Assembly: GCA_030694975.1 (NCBI GenBank)
Contig: JAUYTU010000019.1
Location: 62,001-126,000 of the forward strand
DNA from: Erysipelotrichaceae bacterium
GTDB taxonomy: Bacteria > Bacillota_I > Bacilli_A > Erysipelotrichales > Erysipelotrichaceae
Direction of reading: 5' to 3'
Length of the DNA stretch: 64,000 nucleotides
The notes under the pieces were generated by a model. It did not search any database. It worked only from the letters and a program-made list of their open reading frames with translations, and was not told where the DNA came from. Each line of letters begins with the position of its first letter. The stretch's first letter is position 1. A program made the translations under genes and the position numbers. Positions 41,576 to 49,237 of the stretch are shown here, one piece after another.

Positions 41576-41616
41576 AACAAGACCAGTAATATTCAAGGTT
41601 GTTTCAGAATTTTCTT
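41573..41616 (+). terminator. Weak terminator after DUF1287 gene
   Basis: TGAAACAA/TTGTTTCA stem with a long loop, then a T-rich stretch. Modest strength. Confidence 0.5.
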
Positions 41617-41640
41617 AATGCGACAGATTTCTTCCTCGTG

Positions 41641-41790
41641 TATAATATAAATGTTGAGTCAGAATTTCCTTGGGCCAATACCGAAATCATCTTGTTGATT
41701 TCAACCGGGAAATTCAATGATTGAACTTCCTTAGCATTTGTTTCTTATCCTTTCTTAAAAGTTGTGTGCCCGCGCATGCAACTTTTTACT
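41641..41790 (+). ncRNA. Candidate leader RNA with terminator upstream of AEC carrier
   Basis: TATAAT at 41641-41646 (weak -35, GCGACA with 15-bp spacer) would start near 41653. The RNA forms GAATTTCC/GGAAATTC (41662-41669 with 41708-41715) enclosing GAAATCA/TGATTTC (41683-41702), an alternative TTCAA-TGA-TTGAA hairpin (41713-41725), and a strong terminator, AAAAGTTG... with ...CAACTTTT (41757-41786). The AEC gene begins 41 bp later. The layout is that of a riboswitch-type attenuator or a stand-alone small RNA; I do not recognise a class. Confidence 0.5.
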
Positions 41791-41830
41791 TGATGTGTTA
41801 AAATAATAACATTGAAATCAGGAGAATACG

Positions 41831-42751
41831 ATGGAACTGGGATTTATATTGTTTTGGCAAATTGCCTTAATGTTCGTGATGATGATGATGGGTTATGGTA
41901 TGTATAAAGTAAAACGGATCTCATCTTTGGGAAGTAAAGAGATGGGAGCTGTTTTGTTGTATGTGGTCACGCCGATTATTATTATGCGGGCTTATACCGT
42001 TGAATATACCCAACAACGTGCGTTTAATATGTTAATTGCGTTGGCATTGGCTTTCTTTTCCGTAATGATTGCTATCATCTTATCTAAGCTGATTTACAAA
42101 CATGAGAGAATTGAGAATTTCTCTTCAACTTATTCCAATGCCGGATTTATGGGGATTCCCTTAGTGCAGGCAACCTTTGGGACGGAGGCTGTATTTTACT
42201 TATCCGCTTATTTGGCTGTAATGGTCTTAATCCAATGGACATTGGGAATTGTTGTGATTACCGGAGATAAATCGCATGCCTCCTTTAAACGAATAATTAC
42301 GAATCCGGTCATCTTGGGAATCTTGGGTGGTCTGGCTATCTTCTTTATGCAACTGACATTGCCCAAATTTGTATTGGATGTGTTCAGCATCATTTCCGGA
42401 TTGAATTCGCCGTTGGCTATGATCATTTTAGGTGTTTACTTGGCACAGATTCGATTAATAAGTTTAATTAACAGTTGGAAGATTGTCAGTGTGTCATTTG
42501 TGCGAATGATGTTCATTCCGGTGATCGTTGGCGGATTGATGGTATTTGTAAGCAATGAGTTCTACATGATTAAAATGGTAACATTGATTGCGGTAAGTGC
42601 ACCGGTCGGATTTAGCGTAGCAATACTAGCGCAACAGTTTGACAAGGACTATTCTCAAGCTGTGCGATATGTTTGTCATTCGACGCTTTTTTCCATCGTA
42701 ACGATGCCGGTCATGGTTATCATGATGGATATAATTTGGAGGATGTTCTGA
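41831..42751 (+). CDS. AEC (auxin efflux carrier) family transporter
   Basis: 306 residues with about ten hydrophobic helices. SSTYSNAGFMGIPLVQATFGTEAVFYLSAYLAVMVLIQWTLGI is the conserved first inverted repeat with the crossover (SNxGFMGIP). AEC carriers move organic acids such as malate out of or into bacteria. It ends in TGATG with the HAD gene, a coupled pair. The upstream terminator-bearing leader suggests regulated expression. Confidence 0.88.
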   Translation: MELGFILFWQIALMFVMMMMGYGMYKVKRISSLGSKEMGAVLLYVVTPIIIMRAYTVEYTQQRAFNMLIALALAFFSVMIAIILSKLIYKHERIENFSSTYSNAGFMGIPLVQATFGTEAVFYLSAYLAVMVLIQWTLGIVVITGDKSHASFKRIITNPVILGILGGLAIFFMQLTLPKFVLDVFSIISGLNSPLAMIILGVYLAQIRLISLINSWKIVSVSFVRMMFIPVIVGGLMVFVSNEFYMIKMVTLIAVSAPVGFSVAILAQQFDKDYSQAVRYVCHSTLFSIVTMPVMVIMMDIIWRMF

Positions 42752-43557
42752 TGGATATTCGATTGGTAATGTGCGATTTGGATGGAACGTTGTTGACAGA
42801 GGATAAGAAAATTACATTGGTATCCCGGGAAACGATTGCACGACTGAAACAGAAGGGGATTGTCTTTGGGATTGCGACCGGACGTCCAACGGAGTCCGTT
42901 CTTCGAACATTAATGACAGAACAGATTTTGCCTTATGTTGACGTCGTTGTAACGAACAATGGTGTAACATGGTTGGACCGATCTGACAATGTCGAGTCTG
43001 AAACGTACACATTAAAAATGAGTAGTGCAATTGAAATCTTCTCAAAGCTAAGTCATTTGGATGTGAGTTATGCCATTTATGACGAGCGATATCTTTATAC
43101 CAATAAAATCAATGACGGAATTGCGCGTTTGCTTGGGTTTCATCAGCTTGAACCTTACATTTGTGCCATAACCGAAATTAAGAAAGATCGTATTCATAAG
43201 TTTATTCTGTCGATCGATGCGGCTGATATGCCAACGCTTGAATCATTAGCAAAAACGTTCCCAACGCAGGAGTATCACGGTTTTATGACACAGACCGACT
43301 TATATGAATTTGTGGATCTACGGGTTTCCAAGGCGTTGGCGATTGATCGTTATACAAAGAAGCATGGATATGGACTTGAACAAGTCATGGCCTTTGGGGA
43401 TACAAGCAATGATATTGCGATGTTAAGGGATGTCGGATTGGGAATTTGTATGGCGAATGGAACTGATGATGCAAGAGCTGTATCTAAAGACTTTGCTTTA
43501 AGTAACGAAGAAGACGGGGTTGCCCGGTATTTGCTTGAATATTTTGACATACATTGA
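42751..43557 (+). CDS. Cof-type HAD-IIB phosphatase
   Basis: 268 residues, ATG overlapping the carrier's stop. CDLDGTLLTEDKKI is motif I (DxDGT), a C2B cap follows, and QVMAFGDTSNDIAMLRDVGLGICMANGTDDARAVSKDFALSNEEDGVARYL is motif III-IV. Cof family members dephosphorylate sugar phosphates or FMN-like compounds; substrate not readable. Ends at a terminator. Confidence 0.92.
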   Translation: MDIRLVMCDLDGTLLTEDKKITLVSRETIARLKQKGIVFGIATGRPTESVLRTLMTEQILPYVDVVVTNNGVTWLDRSDNVESETYTLKMSSAIEIFSKLSHLDVSYAIYDERYLYTNKINDGIARLLGFHQLEPYICAITEIKKDRIHKFILSIDAADMPTLESLAKTFPTQEYHGFMTQTDLYEFVDLRVSKALAIDRYTKKHGYGLEQVMAFGDTSNDIAMLRDVGLGICMANGTDDARAVSKDFALSNEEDGVARYLLEYFDIH

Positions 43558-43576
43558 CGGTACGACCGTCTTTTTT
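43556..43576 (+). terminator. Terminator of AEC-HAD operon
   Basis: GACGGT-ACG-ACCGTC then T6, overlapping the HAD stop codon. Confidence 0.8.
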
Positions 43577-43648
43577 ATTAAATTCACCTTACATTTAATT
43601 ATTAAATAAATAAAATTAATATAATAGTTAAATATATTAATATATCTA

Positions 43649-43676
43649 TTGACATATAGAAAAAATGAGTTAAACT
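43649..43676 (+). promoter_or_regulatory. Promoter of the DUF2089/mini-protein operon
   Basis: TTGACA at 43649-43654, 16 bp, TAAACT at 43671-43676. Confidence 0.65.
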
Positions 43677-43693
43677 ATAGGTGAGGTGAAGGT

Positions 43694-43972
43694 ATGGCAA
43701 GCAAAATCAAGATTATGATTCAGACGGAAGACACCAATATTAACCTTCCATCCATTGGATTCGGGGTTGCACTCACGTTTATGCGCTTCGGTCTATGGAC
43801 TACAAAATTTGTAAAAAACATGGATGAAAAAACACAGCGATATTTGAAGGAGAATAAATCAACAATCATCAAGATGATGAAAGAAATATTCGCAGAGCTC
43901 AAAACGATGGAGCCATTCACGCTGGTTGAAGTTAAGTCCGAAGATGCTTATGTATTGATTGACATCCGATAG
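43694..43972 (+). CDS. Small protein sharing a domain with the YvlB-like protein
   Basis: 92 residues behind GAGGTGAAGG. It opens SKIKIMIQTEDTNINLPSIGFGVALTFMRFGL and ends PFTLVEVKSEDAYVLIDIR. Both ends resemble the second half of the last protein of this operon (RKMLRVTVDSAKGDVVRINVPTSLVKAGL ... GEIVNVESAEGDVVKIFID), so I infer one domain in two copies. I do not recognise a known function. First gene of a five-gene unit. Confidence 0.65.
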   Translation: MASKIKIMIQTEDTNINLPSIGFGVALTFMRFGLWTTKFVKNMDEKTQRYLKENKSTIIKMMKEIFAELKTMEPFTLVEVKSEDAYVLIDIR

Positions 43973-43983
43973 GAGGAATAAAT

Positions 43984-44343
43984 ATGAAAAAAGAAGTATT
44001 TGGAACTTGTCCCGTTTGTGGCGGATCCCTGTTATGCACAAAGCTTTCGTGCCATACATGCAATACCGAAATTACCGGTGAGTTTGCATTGTCTCGTTTC
44101 AGTTATCTGTCAAAAGAAGAGTTGTATTTTGTAGAAACGTTTGTCCGTGTCCAAGGCAATATCAAAGAGATGGAACGTGAATTAGAAATCTCGTATCCGA
44201 CGGTTAAGAAGAATTTGGATTCTATCATTGCGAAAATGGGGTTTAGCGTATCAAGACCGAAGGTCAATGAAGACGAAGTCCTGGCAAAGATTAAGTCCGG
44301 TGAAATGACAGTCGAAGAAGCTTTGGCTTTCATTAAGAAATAA
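43984..44343 (+). CDS. DUF2089 zinc-ribbon regulator-like protein
   Basis: 119 residues. Two Cys pairs at the N-terminus (CPVCGGSLLCTKLSCHTCNTEITGEF) form a zinc ribbon, followed by YFVETFVRVQGNIKEMERELEISYPTVKKNLDSIIAKMG, a helix-turn-helix-like DUF2089 segment, and a SHOCT-like tail (DEVLAKIKSGEMTVEEALAFIKK). It could be the DNA-binding regulator of the operon, by inference. Starts 11 bp after the first gene. Confidence 0.8.
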   Translation: MKKEVFGTCPVCGGSLLCTKLSCHTCNTEITGEFALSRFSYLSKEELYFVETFVRVQGNIKEMERELEISYPTVKKNLDSIIAKMGFSVSRPKVNEDEVLAKIKSGEMTVEEALAFIKK

Positions 44344-44361
44344 GGAAATGAGGTGAGGAAA

Positions 44362-44502
44362 ATGAAAAAGCGGAACTTTTCCAACATCATCTACAGGTTA
44401 CTGCCCCATTTATCATTGTTTGAAGATGGTTCAGTGATCAATGACCGCTATGTTACGTATCAGTGCACACTGAATGAAGTCGTTAACCGACTAAGTCAGT
44501 AA
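44362..44502 (+). CDS. 46-residue mini-protein A
   Basis: 46 residues behind GAGGTGAGG. Core: PHLSLFEDGSVINDRYV then YQCTLNEVVNRLSQ, with a basic N-terminus (MKKRNF) and hydrophobic middle. It matches the next gene product position by position (EDGS.I.DRYV.YQCTL..VV.RLS), so it is a genuine translated gene and a tandem duplicate. No family known to me. The strong coding-like conservation, good RBS and operon position support it. Confidence 0.8.
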   Translation: MKKRNFSNIIYRLLPHLSLFEDGSVINDRYVTYQCTLNEVVNRLSQ

Positions 44503-44518
44503 ACAAGAGGTGAAAGTT

Positions 44519-44659
44519 ATGTTAAAAAAGAAATTATCAAGATTCATATTCGTCATGTTCCCCCATCTGCTCATTATTGAAGATGGTTCGATCATTAGTG
44601 ACCGATATGTTAATTACCAATGTACCCTGACCGATGTGGTCGATCGTTTAAGCAAATAA
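44519..44659 (+). CDS. 46-residue mini-protein B, paralogue of A
   Basis: 46 residues behind AAGAGGTG, same length as mini-protein A. Core: PHLLIIEDGSIISDRYV then YQCTLTDVVDRLSK. Differences from A are mostly conservative, and a basic N-terminus (MLKKKLSR) and Pro-His are kept. Synonymous drift in the shared part suggests an older duplication under selection. Function unknown. Confidence 0.8.
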   Translation: MLKKKLSRFIFVMFPHLLIIEDGSIISDRYVNYQCTLTDVVDRLSK

Positions 44660-44682
44660 TATAAAGGAAAAAGGAGAAAAAC

Positions 44683-45072
44683 ATGAACTCAAAAGAACAA
44701 ATTTTACAAATGGTTAAAGAAGGCACGATAACTGTTGAAGATGGTATCAAATTATTAGAAGCGCTAGGTACACAAGGTGCTCAAACGCATTCGGTTCAGC
44801 CGGTGATAAACGTGAATCCGGCGGGTGGCAGAAAAATGTTGAGAGTCACCGTGGATAGTGCTAAAGGCGATGTTGTTCGAATCAATGTTCCGACATCGTT
44901 GGTCAAAGCCGGTCTCAACTTGTCCAATCAATTGAAAATCGACGGTAATCCCGTAGATATGAAGGGTGTCGATGTTGATATGATCATGGCGGCCATCGAA
45001 GAAGGCGCGACCGGTGAAATCGTCAATGTTGAATCCGCCGAAGGCGATGTCGTAAAAATCTTCATAGACTAA
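44683..45072 (+). CDS. SHOCT-like domain protein (YvlB-like)
   Basis: 129 residues. An N-terminal SHOCT-like helical hairpin (KEQILQMVKEGTITVEDGIKLLEAL) is followed by a low-complexity link and a C-terminal domain RKMLRVTVDSAKGDVVRINVPTSLV ending VVKIFID. Similar fused proteins occur beside DUF2089 and DUF4097 proteins of the YvlAB type, linked to envelope stress. The C-terminal domain resembles the first gene of this operon. Confidence 0.75.
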   Translation: MNSKEQILQMVKEGTITVEDGIKLLEALGTQGAQTHSVQPVINVNPAGGRKMLRVTVDSAKGDVVRINVPTSLVKAGLNLSNQLKIDGNPVDMKGVDVDMIMAAIEEGATGEIVNVESAEGDVVKIFID

Positions 45073-45076
45073 AGAA

Positions 45077-45101
45077 AGAAGGCAAGTTAGCCTTCTTTTT
45101 C
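45077..45101. terminator. Bidirectional terminator
   Basis: AGAAGGC-AAGTTA-GCCTTCT with T run; it separates the mini-protein operon from convergent ohrR and overlaps its last codons. Confidence 0.8.
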
Positions 45102-45545
45102 TTCGTCATTATTTACAACAATGTCCATATCGATGAAATCGTATAACAAGTTATATAACTGACCGAGTTTTTCTTTCGGTAAGGTCAGACAAACACCAAT
45201 CTGAGCGGGAACACCCTTGGTTTTTTCTTCCAATTCCTTACCCTTTTGGGTCAGTGAAATCAGAACATTTCGCTCATCAGTCTTGCTGCGCTTGCGCTCA
45301 ATCAGGCCGGCGGTTTGTAACTTCTTCAAGAGCGGTGTCAATGTACCGGAGTCTAAAATGAGTTTTTCGCCGATGTCATTAACATATTGCTCATCTTGTT
45401 CCCAAAGTACCAGTAATACCAAATATTGCGTATAAGTGATGCCTAGTGGGTCAAGCAGGGGTTTATACAGACGTATGATTTTACGTGAAGCCGCATACAA
45501 AGGAAAACATAGCTGGCTTTTAAGTTTTAATTGATCGTAGGACAT
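45087..45545 (-). CDS. ohrR: OhrR-type MarR family redox repressor
   Basis: 152 residues. QLCFPLYAASRKIIRLYKPLLDPLGITYTQYLVLLVLWEQ is the OhrR N-terminus with the peroxide-sensing Cys13, followed by the winged helix LILDSGTLTPLLKKLQTAGLIERKRSKTDERNVLISLTQKG. It represses organic-peroxide defence genes until its Cys is oxidised. It is encoded right after a glutathione-peroxidase-like gene, not ohr. An OhrR-like box lies at 46095-46106. Confidence 0.9.
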   Translation of the reverse strand: MSYDQLKLKSQLCFPLYAASRKIIRLYKPLLDPLGITYTQYLVLLVLWEQDEQYVNDIGEKLILDSGTLTPLLKKLQTAGLIERKRSKTDERNVLISLTQKGKELEEKTKGVPAQIGVCLTLPKEKLGQLYNLLYDFIDMDIVVNNDEEKEG

Positions 45546-46079
45546 TTATAATACCCTTTCTATGGCCGAAGCCAGATCTTCCGGTTTTACGGTTGGGGCG
45601 AAGCGCTCCACAACTTCACCGTTTCGATTGATTAAGAATTTAGTGAAATTCCATTTTATTTCGCCTTCATTGGAAGGTTTGGTCAGATCCAGTAATTTGT
45701 TAATAATTCCTTTTTCTTTTTTCTCAACATCTTCATTGTTCATCACTGATTTCAAATATTTATATAACGGATGAGCTGTATCACCATTTATATCGATTTT
45801 TGCGAATGTTTTAAACGTTGTTCCGTAATTGAGTTGGCAGAAACTGGATAGCTGTTCATCACTGCCGGGAGCCTGATTCATAAACTGATTGCACGGAAAA
45901 TCAAGAATCTCAAATCCTTTGGAGTTGTACGTTTCATATAATTTTTCAAGACCGGCATACTGAGGTGTTAAACCGCATTTGGTTGCGGTATTTACGATCA
46001 GTAAAACCTCTCCTTGATAATCACCAAGCGAAACTTCTTTTTGAAATGCATCTTTGACTGAATATTGATAAATGCTCAT
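45546..46079 (-). CDS. Glutathione peroxidase-like thiol peroxidase
   Basis: 177 residues. TATKCGLTPQYAGLEKLYETYNSKGFEILDFPCNQFMNQAPG contains the peroxidatic Cys35 (Cys, not selenocysteine) and the Cys in FPCNQF; IKWNFTKFLINRNGEV the Trp-Asn. It reduces hydroperoxides, probably with thioredoxin. The stop is adjacent to the ohrR start, and the OhrR box in the leader suggests control by it. A ~20-residue insertion precedes the WNF segment. Confidence 0.9.
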   Translation of the reverse strand: MSIYQYSVKDAFQKEVSLGDYQGEVLLIVNTATKCGLTPQYAGLEKLYETYNSKGFEILDFPCNQFMNQAPGSDEQLSSFCQLNYGTTFKTFAKIDINGDTAHPLYKYLKSVMNNEDVEKKEKGIINKLLDLTKPSNEGEIKWNFTKFLINRNGEVVERFAPTVKPEDLASAIERVL

Positions 46080-46094
46080 AGTCTACCTTCTTTC

Positions 46095-46106
46095 ACAATT
46101 AAATTG
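46095..46106. promoter_or_regulatory. OhrR operator-like box
   Basis: ACAATTAAATTG, identical to the 12-bp core of the B. subtilis ohrA operator (TACAATTAAATTGTA). It lies between the gpx promoter and the gpx start. Confidence 0.75.
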
Positions 46107-46122
46107 CATAAAATATAATAAC

Positions 46123-46151
46123 ATTCTATATCGATTAACACGCAATGTCAA
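46123..46151 (-). promoter_or_regulatory. gpx-ohrR promoter
   Basis: Leftward TTGACA (46146-46151), 17 bp, TAGAAT (46123-46128). The sequence ACACGCAATGT sits at its -35/spacer (46138-46148). Confidence 0.7.
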
Positions 46152-46223
46152 TCATTAAACTCTAATCGTTTCAAATTGAATTTTCTGCTATGTAATTTTC
46201 ATCTTTATATCAAAATAATGTGA

Positions 46224-46252
46224 TTGAACTATCAATACATTGCGTGTATACT
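46224..46252 (+). promoter_or_regulatory. Promoter of the diguanylate cyclase gene
   Basis: TTGAAC (46224-46229), 17 bp, TATACT (46247-46252). The spacer contains ACATTGCGTGT (46237-46247), the inverse of the sequence at 46138-46148. Confidence 0.65.
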
Positions 46253-46295
46253 AAAAAAGACGATTTATTAACACACATAATTAACGGAGGTTACT

Positions 46296-47378
46296 GTGGC
46301 ACTCTCACTCTTTCAGAACTTTAGCATCTTGGTTGCGATTATCAGCATCTCTTTGGAGTTTGTTCGTTCTAGTAAAGTTCAGTACAATTCAATTATCATG
46401 CGACGACTTGTTTTGGGTACCGTCGGTGGATTAGTTGGAATTCTGCTTCTGATGTCAACCGTACCATTCAATGCAGATAAGTCGATTATTTTCGATTTCC
46501 GTTATGTAGTGATGTACTTATCCGCCATGTATGGTGGTTTTATTTCTTCGATCATAACTTCAGTCATTATTGCTTTCTATCGAATCATCGTAACAGGCGC
46601 AAATCCGAATGCCATCATTGTCAGTACGTCAATTTTGATTTGTGGGTTTCTGTTAGGAGCGCTTTCTCACTTAAGGGCAACCCGTGGTCAGAAGTTTATA
46701 ATCATGAATACGGTTGTAGCGCTTTGCATCATGGTTGCCTTGTATCTGATCTCAGATGATTTCAATTTATTCATTGCAAACGCATTCCTTTTTACCAGTA
46801 GTACAATCTTCACTTCGTACTTTATTTGTCGATACATTCAGTTCTCCATTGCAACGATCCGAAATTATTGGCAATTGAAAATCGATGCTACGACCGATCA
46901 TCTGACGGAACTGGCGAATCTTCGCGAATTTGAAAATCGCTTTGAACAATTGTTTGAGGAATGTCAGAGCAATCAACTACCGATTTCCTTTCTGATGTTG
47001 GATTTGGATCATTTCAAATTGATCAACGATACTTACGGTCATCAAAAAGGGGATGAGGTTCTGAGTGAACTCGCTCAGATCCTTATTAAATCTTGTCGGG
47101 GTCATGATTTGGTAGCGCGAATCGGTGGAGAAGAGTTTGCGATTGTCTTACCGCGCTGCCCCAGAGAAACCGCATTGGCGATCGGACGGCGTATCCGAAA
47201 ACAAATCGAAGAATTCTCCTTCTGTAAGGATACTCATGGAATCCGGATGACTGTTTCTATCGGGGTTTCCTCATTTCCGAAGGATGCCAGTGATTCTGTT
47301 AAACTCATGGCAATGGCGGATAAGGCTTTGTACAAAGCAAAATCCGCAGGCAGAAATGCTGTGATGGTTGAGCAATAA
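46296..47378 (+). CDS. Membrane GGDEF diguanylate cyclase
   Basis: 360 residues from a GTG behind GGAGG. N-terminal membrane half of about six helices with the 5TMR/LYT-type pattern (VMYLSAMYGGFISSIITSVIIAFYRI), then a GGDEF domain from ~200: DHLTELANLREF..., LDLDHFKLINDTYGH, RIGGEEFAIVLP (GGEEF active site). It makes cyclic di-GMP at the membrane in response to an unknown ligand. A c-di-GMP-binding receptor is not visible here. Confidence 0.92.
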   Translation: MALSLFQNFSILVAIISISLEFVRSSKVQYNSIIMRRLVLGTVGGLVGILLLMSTVPFNADKSIIFDFRYVVMYLSAMYGGFISSIITSVIIAFYRIIVTGANPNAIIVSTSILICGFLLGALSHLRATRGQKFIIMNTVVALCIMVALYLISDDFNLFIANAFLFTSSTIFTSYFICRYIQFSIATIRNYWQLKIDATTDHLTELANLREFENRFEQLFEECQSNQLPISFLMLDLDHFKLINDTYGHQKGDEVLSELAQILIKSCRGHDLVARIGGEEFAIVLPRCPRETALAIGRRIRKQIEEFSFCKDTHGIRMTVSIGVSSFPKDASDSVKLMAMADKALYKAKSAGRNAVMVEQ

Positions 47379-47379
47379 A

Positions 47380-47401
47380 AAATCAGTCCGAAGACTGATT
47401 T
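47380..47401. terminator. Bidirectional terminator
   Basis: AAATCAGTC-CGAA-GACTGATTT between the cyclase and the convergent glycosyltransferase. Confidence 0.75.
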
Positions 47402-48561
47402 TATTTTACCCAAACGGCGGAACCGATTTTTAGTTTTTTCTGATTTTCTTTGATCACGATGCGATATTCAAACATCAATGCATCAAAGATCGACAGCCAG
47501 CTTCTGTCCTTGGCGAAATTCCGGCCGCCAATACGCATGAACTCTCTTAGTTCAGGGCGGTCCATGACTTTTAACATCAAAGCAGTCAGTAAGTGAGAGT
47601 ATTTTGCGTCAAACGAGATTCCGTTGTCATAGTTCTTAATCAACTCGCCAACACCGCCCTCGTTTGATCCAATCACACAAAGTCCGGATGCCATGGCTTC
47701 CAATACGACATTGCCCAATGTTTCACTTGAAGATGGAAATACAAAGACATCGGCACTGGCATAGGTTCTTGTCAGTGCTTCACCGGTCAAAAAGCCAGTA
47801 AATATGGTATCTGATGGAAGATGTTTTTTACAATGGTCCATTAACGGTCCATCGCCGACCATGACCAATTGAACCTGATCGGGATAAAACTTCTTTATTG
47901 CACTATAAGAATTGATCAGCACGGAGAGATTCTTTTCGGCTGAGATCCGACCGACATAGAGAAATACGATTTTCCCTTCAGCATTCCATTCTTTACGCAA
48001 CTGATGATCGCGGTTTTTGGGATGAAATTTCTTTGTATCGATACCTCGGGTAAACAACCGGGTATGAGCGATGCCGTTACGATTTAAATACTGTATAGCA
48101 TCGTGCGAAGGGACAAGTACACGCTTGGTTCTTTTGTGAAAATACTGGAAATAGGATAAAACCAAGGGTTTGAGAAATGACAGTTTGACGTATTGAGTGT
48201 AGTTTGCGATGTGAGTCGTATAACTGGAAACGACCGGAATACCTAATAGTTTTCCGGCAATGATACCCGCATTTCCCATTGGATATTCGCTCATAACGTG
48301 AATGACATCGGGGCGGAAATCTCTTAGAATATTGGTGATTTTAACGATGTTTGGAAACGAAATCCGACAGTCCATGTAAAACCACAAAGGGATGCTTGAG
48401 GAATGATGAAAATGCTCATCATCCGTTTCATTGGCGTATTTCGGTAAGAAAACCTGATATTCAACGCCATGGTTTTTAAAGTATTCGATCATTCGTTCAA
48501 CCGTGTTAGACACACCGTTGATTTGTGGTTTATAGGTATCCGTGAACAGTGCTATTTTCAT
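47401..48561 (-). CDS. GT4 family glycosyltransferase
   Basis: 386 residues behind AAGGAGG. GT-B fold GT4: N-terminal IALFTDTYKPQINGVSNTVERMIEY and the C-terminal donor site with YVGRISAEKNLSVLINS and PSSSETLGNVVLEAMASGLCVIGSNEGGVGELI, the E-x7-E motif. It resembles diacylglycerol glucosyl- or mannosyltransferases that make membrane glycolipids, inferred from family and from the neighbouring phospholipase C-like gene. Overlaps that gene by 32 bp. Confidence 0.88.
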   Translation of the reverse strand: MKIALFTDTYKPQINGVSNTVERMIEYFKNHGVEYQVFLPKYANETDDEHFHHSSSIPLWFYMDCRISFPNIVKITNILRDFRPDVIHVMSEYPMGNAGIIAGKLLGIPVVSSYTTHIANYTQYVKLSFLKPLVLSYFQYFHKRTKRVLVPSHDAIQYLNRNGIAHTRLFTRGIDTKKFHPKNRDHQLRKEWNAEGKIVFLYVGRISAEKNLSVLINSYSAIKKFYPDQVQLVMVGDGPLMDHCKKHLPSDTIFTGFLTGEALTRTYASADVFVFPSSSETLGNVVLEAMASGLCVIGSNEGGVGELIKNYDNGISFDAKYSHLLTALMLKVMDRPELREFMRIGGRNFAKDRSWLSIFDALMFEYRIVIKENQKKLKIGSAVWVK

Positions 48562-49150
48562 GTTCTGCCTCCTTGATAAGATTGCTTAAATAGATGCTTT
48601 GATTAATGTTAGGACTGTACTGAAGGTTGAGTGTCAGATTTTCAATCAGCCAGTCAATGGCACGTAAGGAGTAGCCGATGTCTTTGATAAAATCGTGAGA
48701 TTTACGATCATAATCTTTACGCATCCGCGTAATCATGGAAGTCATTGACATATCTAAGGAGTGATCATTTTGAAATTGATCCACTTCATTTGAATGTCTT
48801 TTCCAAAGCCAATACGCGTGAAGCTCCATTTCGTATACGAAGTGATCGGTATACCTTCGGTAGTCAGATTCATTGATATGGTAGTAACAGAAGTAATCGC
48901 ACAAATAGTGACACACTTCCCCAAGTTTCACGGAGAAGGTCAGAATATCCAGATTCTCATGTTGAATTGCGTCGTACAATGCACAGGTCTTATAGATGGT
49001 ATTCTCCAATGTGTGCGGAATAGCGAGTCCATTGGACTTGATGTCAGGTTTAACATTTCCATAGATAAAGTGATACTTAGCGATCGGGAAGGCTGCTGAG
49101 TATTTCTCGTACAACGTGCTAGCAATCGAAACGTGAGTTAGAAAGTGCAT
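48530..49150 (-). CDS. Zinc-dependent phospholipase C-like protein
   Basis: 206 residues from the ATG behind GAGG; an ATG four codons earlier overlaps the site. Scattered His/Asp in HFLTHVSIA, YGNVKPDI and LGEVCHYLCDYFCYYHIN are the metal-site pattern of the zinc-dependent phospholipase C/S1-P1 type fold. No signal peptide is present, so it may be cytosolic and act on lipid headgroups. Adjacent to the glycolipid-type glycosyltransferase. Confidence 0.7.
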   Translation of the reverse strand: MHFLTHVSIASTLYEKYSAAFPIAKYHFIYGNVKPDIKSNGLAIPHTLENTIYKTCALYDAIQHENLDILTFSVKLGEVCHYLCDYFCYYHINESDYRRYTDHFVYEMELHAYWLWKRHSNEVDQFQNDHSLDMSMTSMITRMRKDYDRKSHDFIKDIGYSLRAIDWLIENLTLNLQYSPNINQSIYLSNLIKEAEHENSTVHGYL

Positions 49151-49237
49151 GACATACCTCATCTTTCACAATCATTTTAATTGTGATTCGAAAAGCGACG
49201 TTCAATTTGAGGTTAATTTACCGTTAAAAAAATGGCC

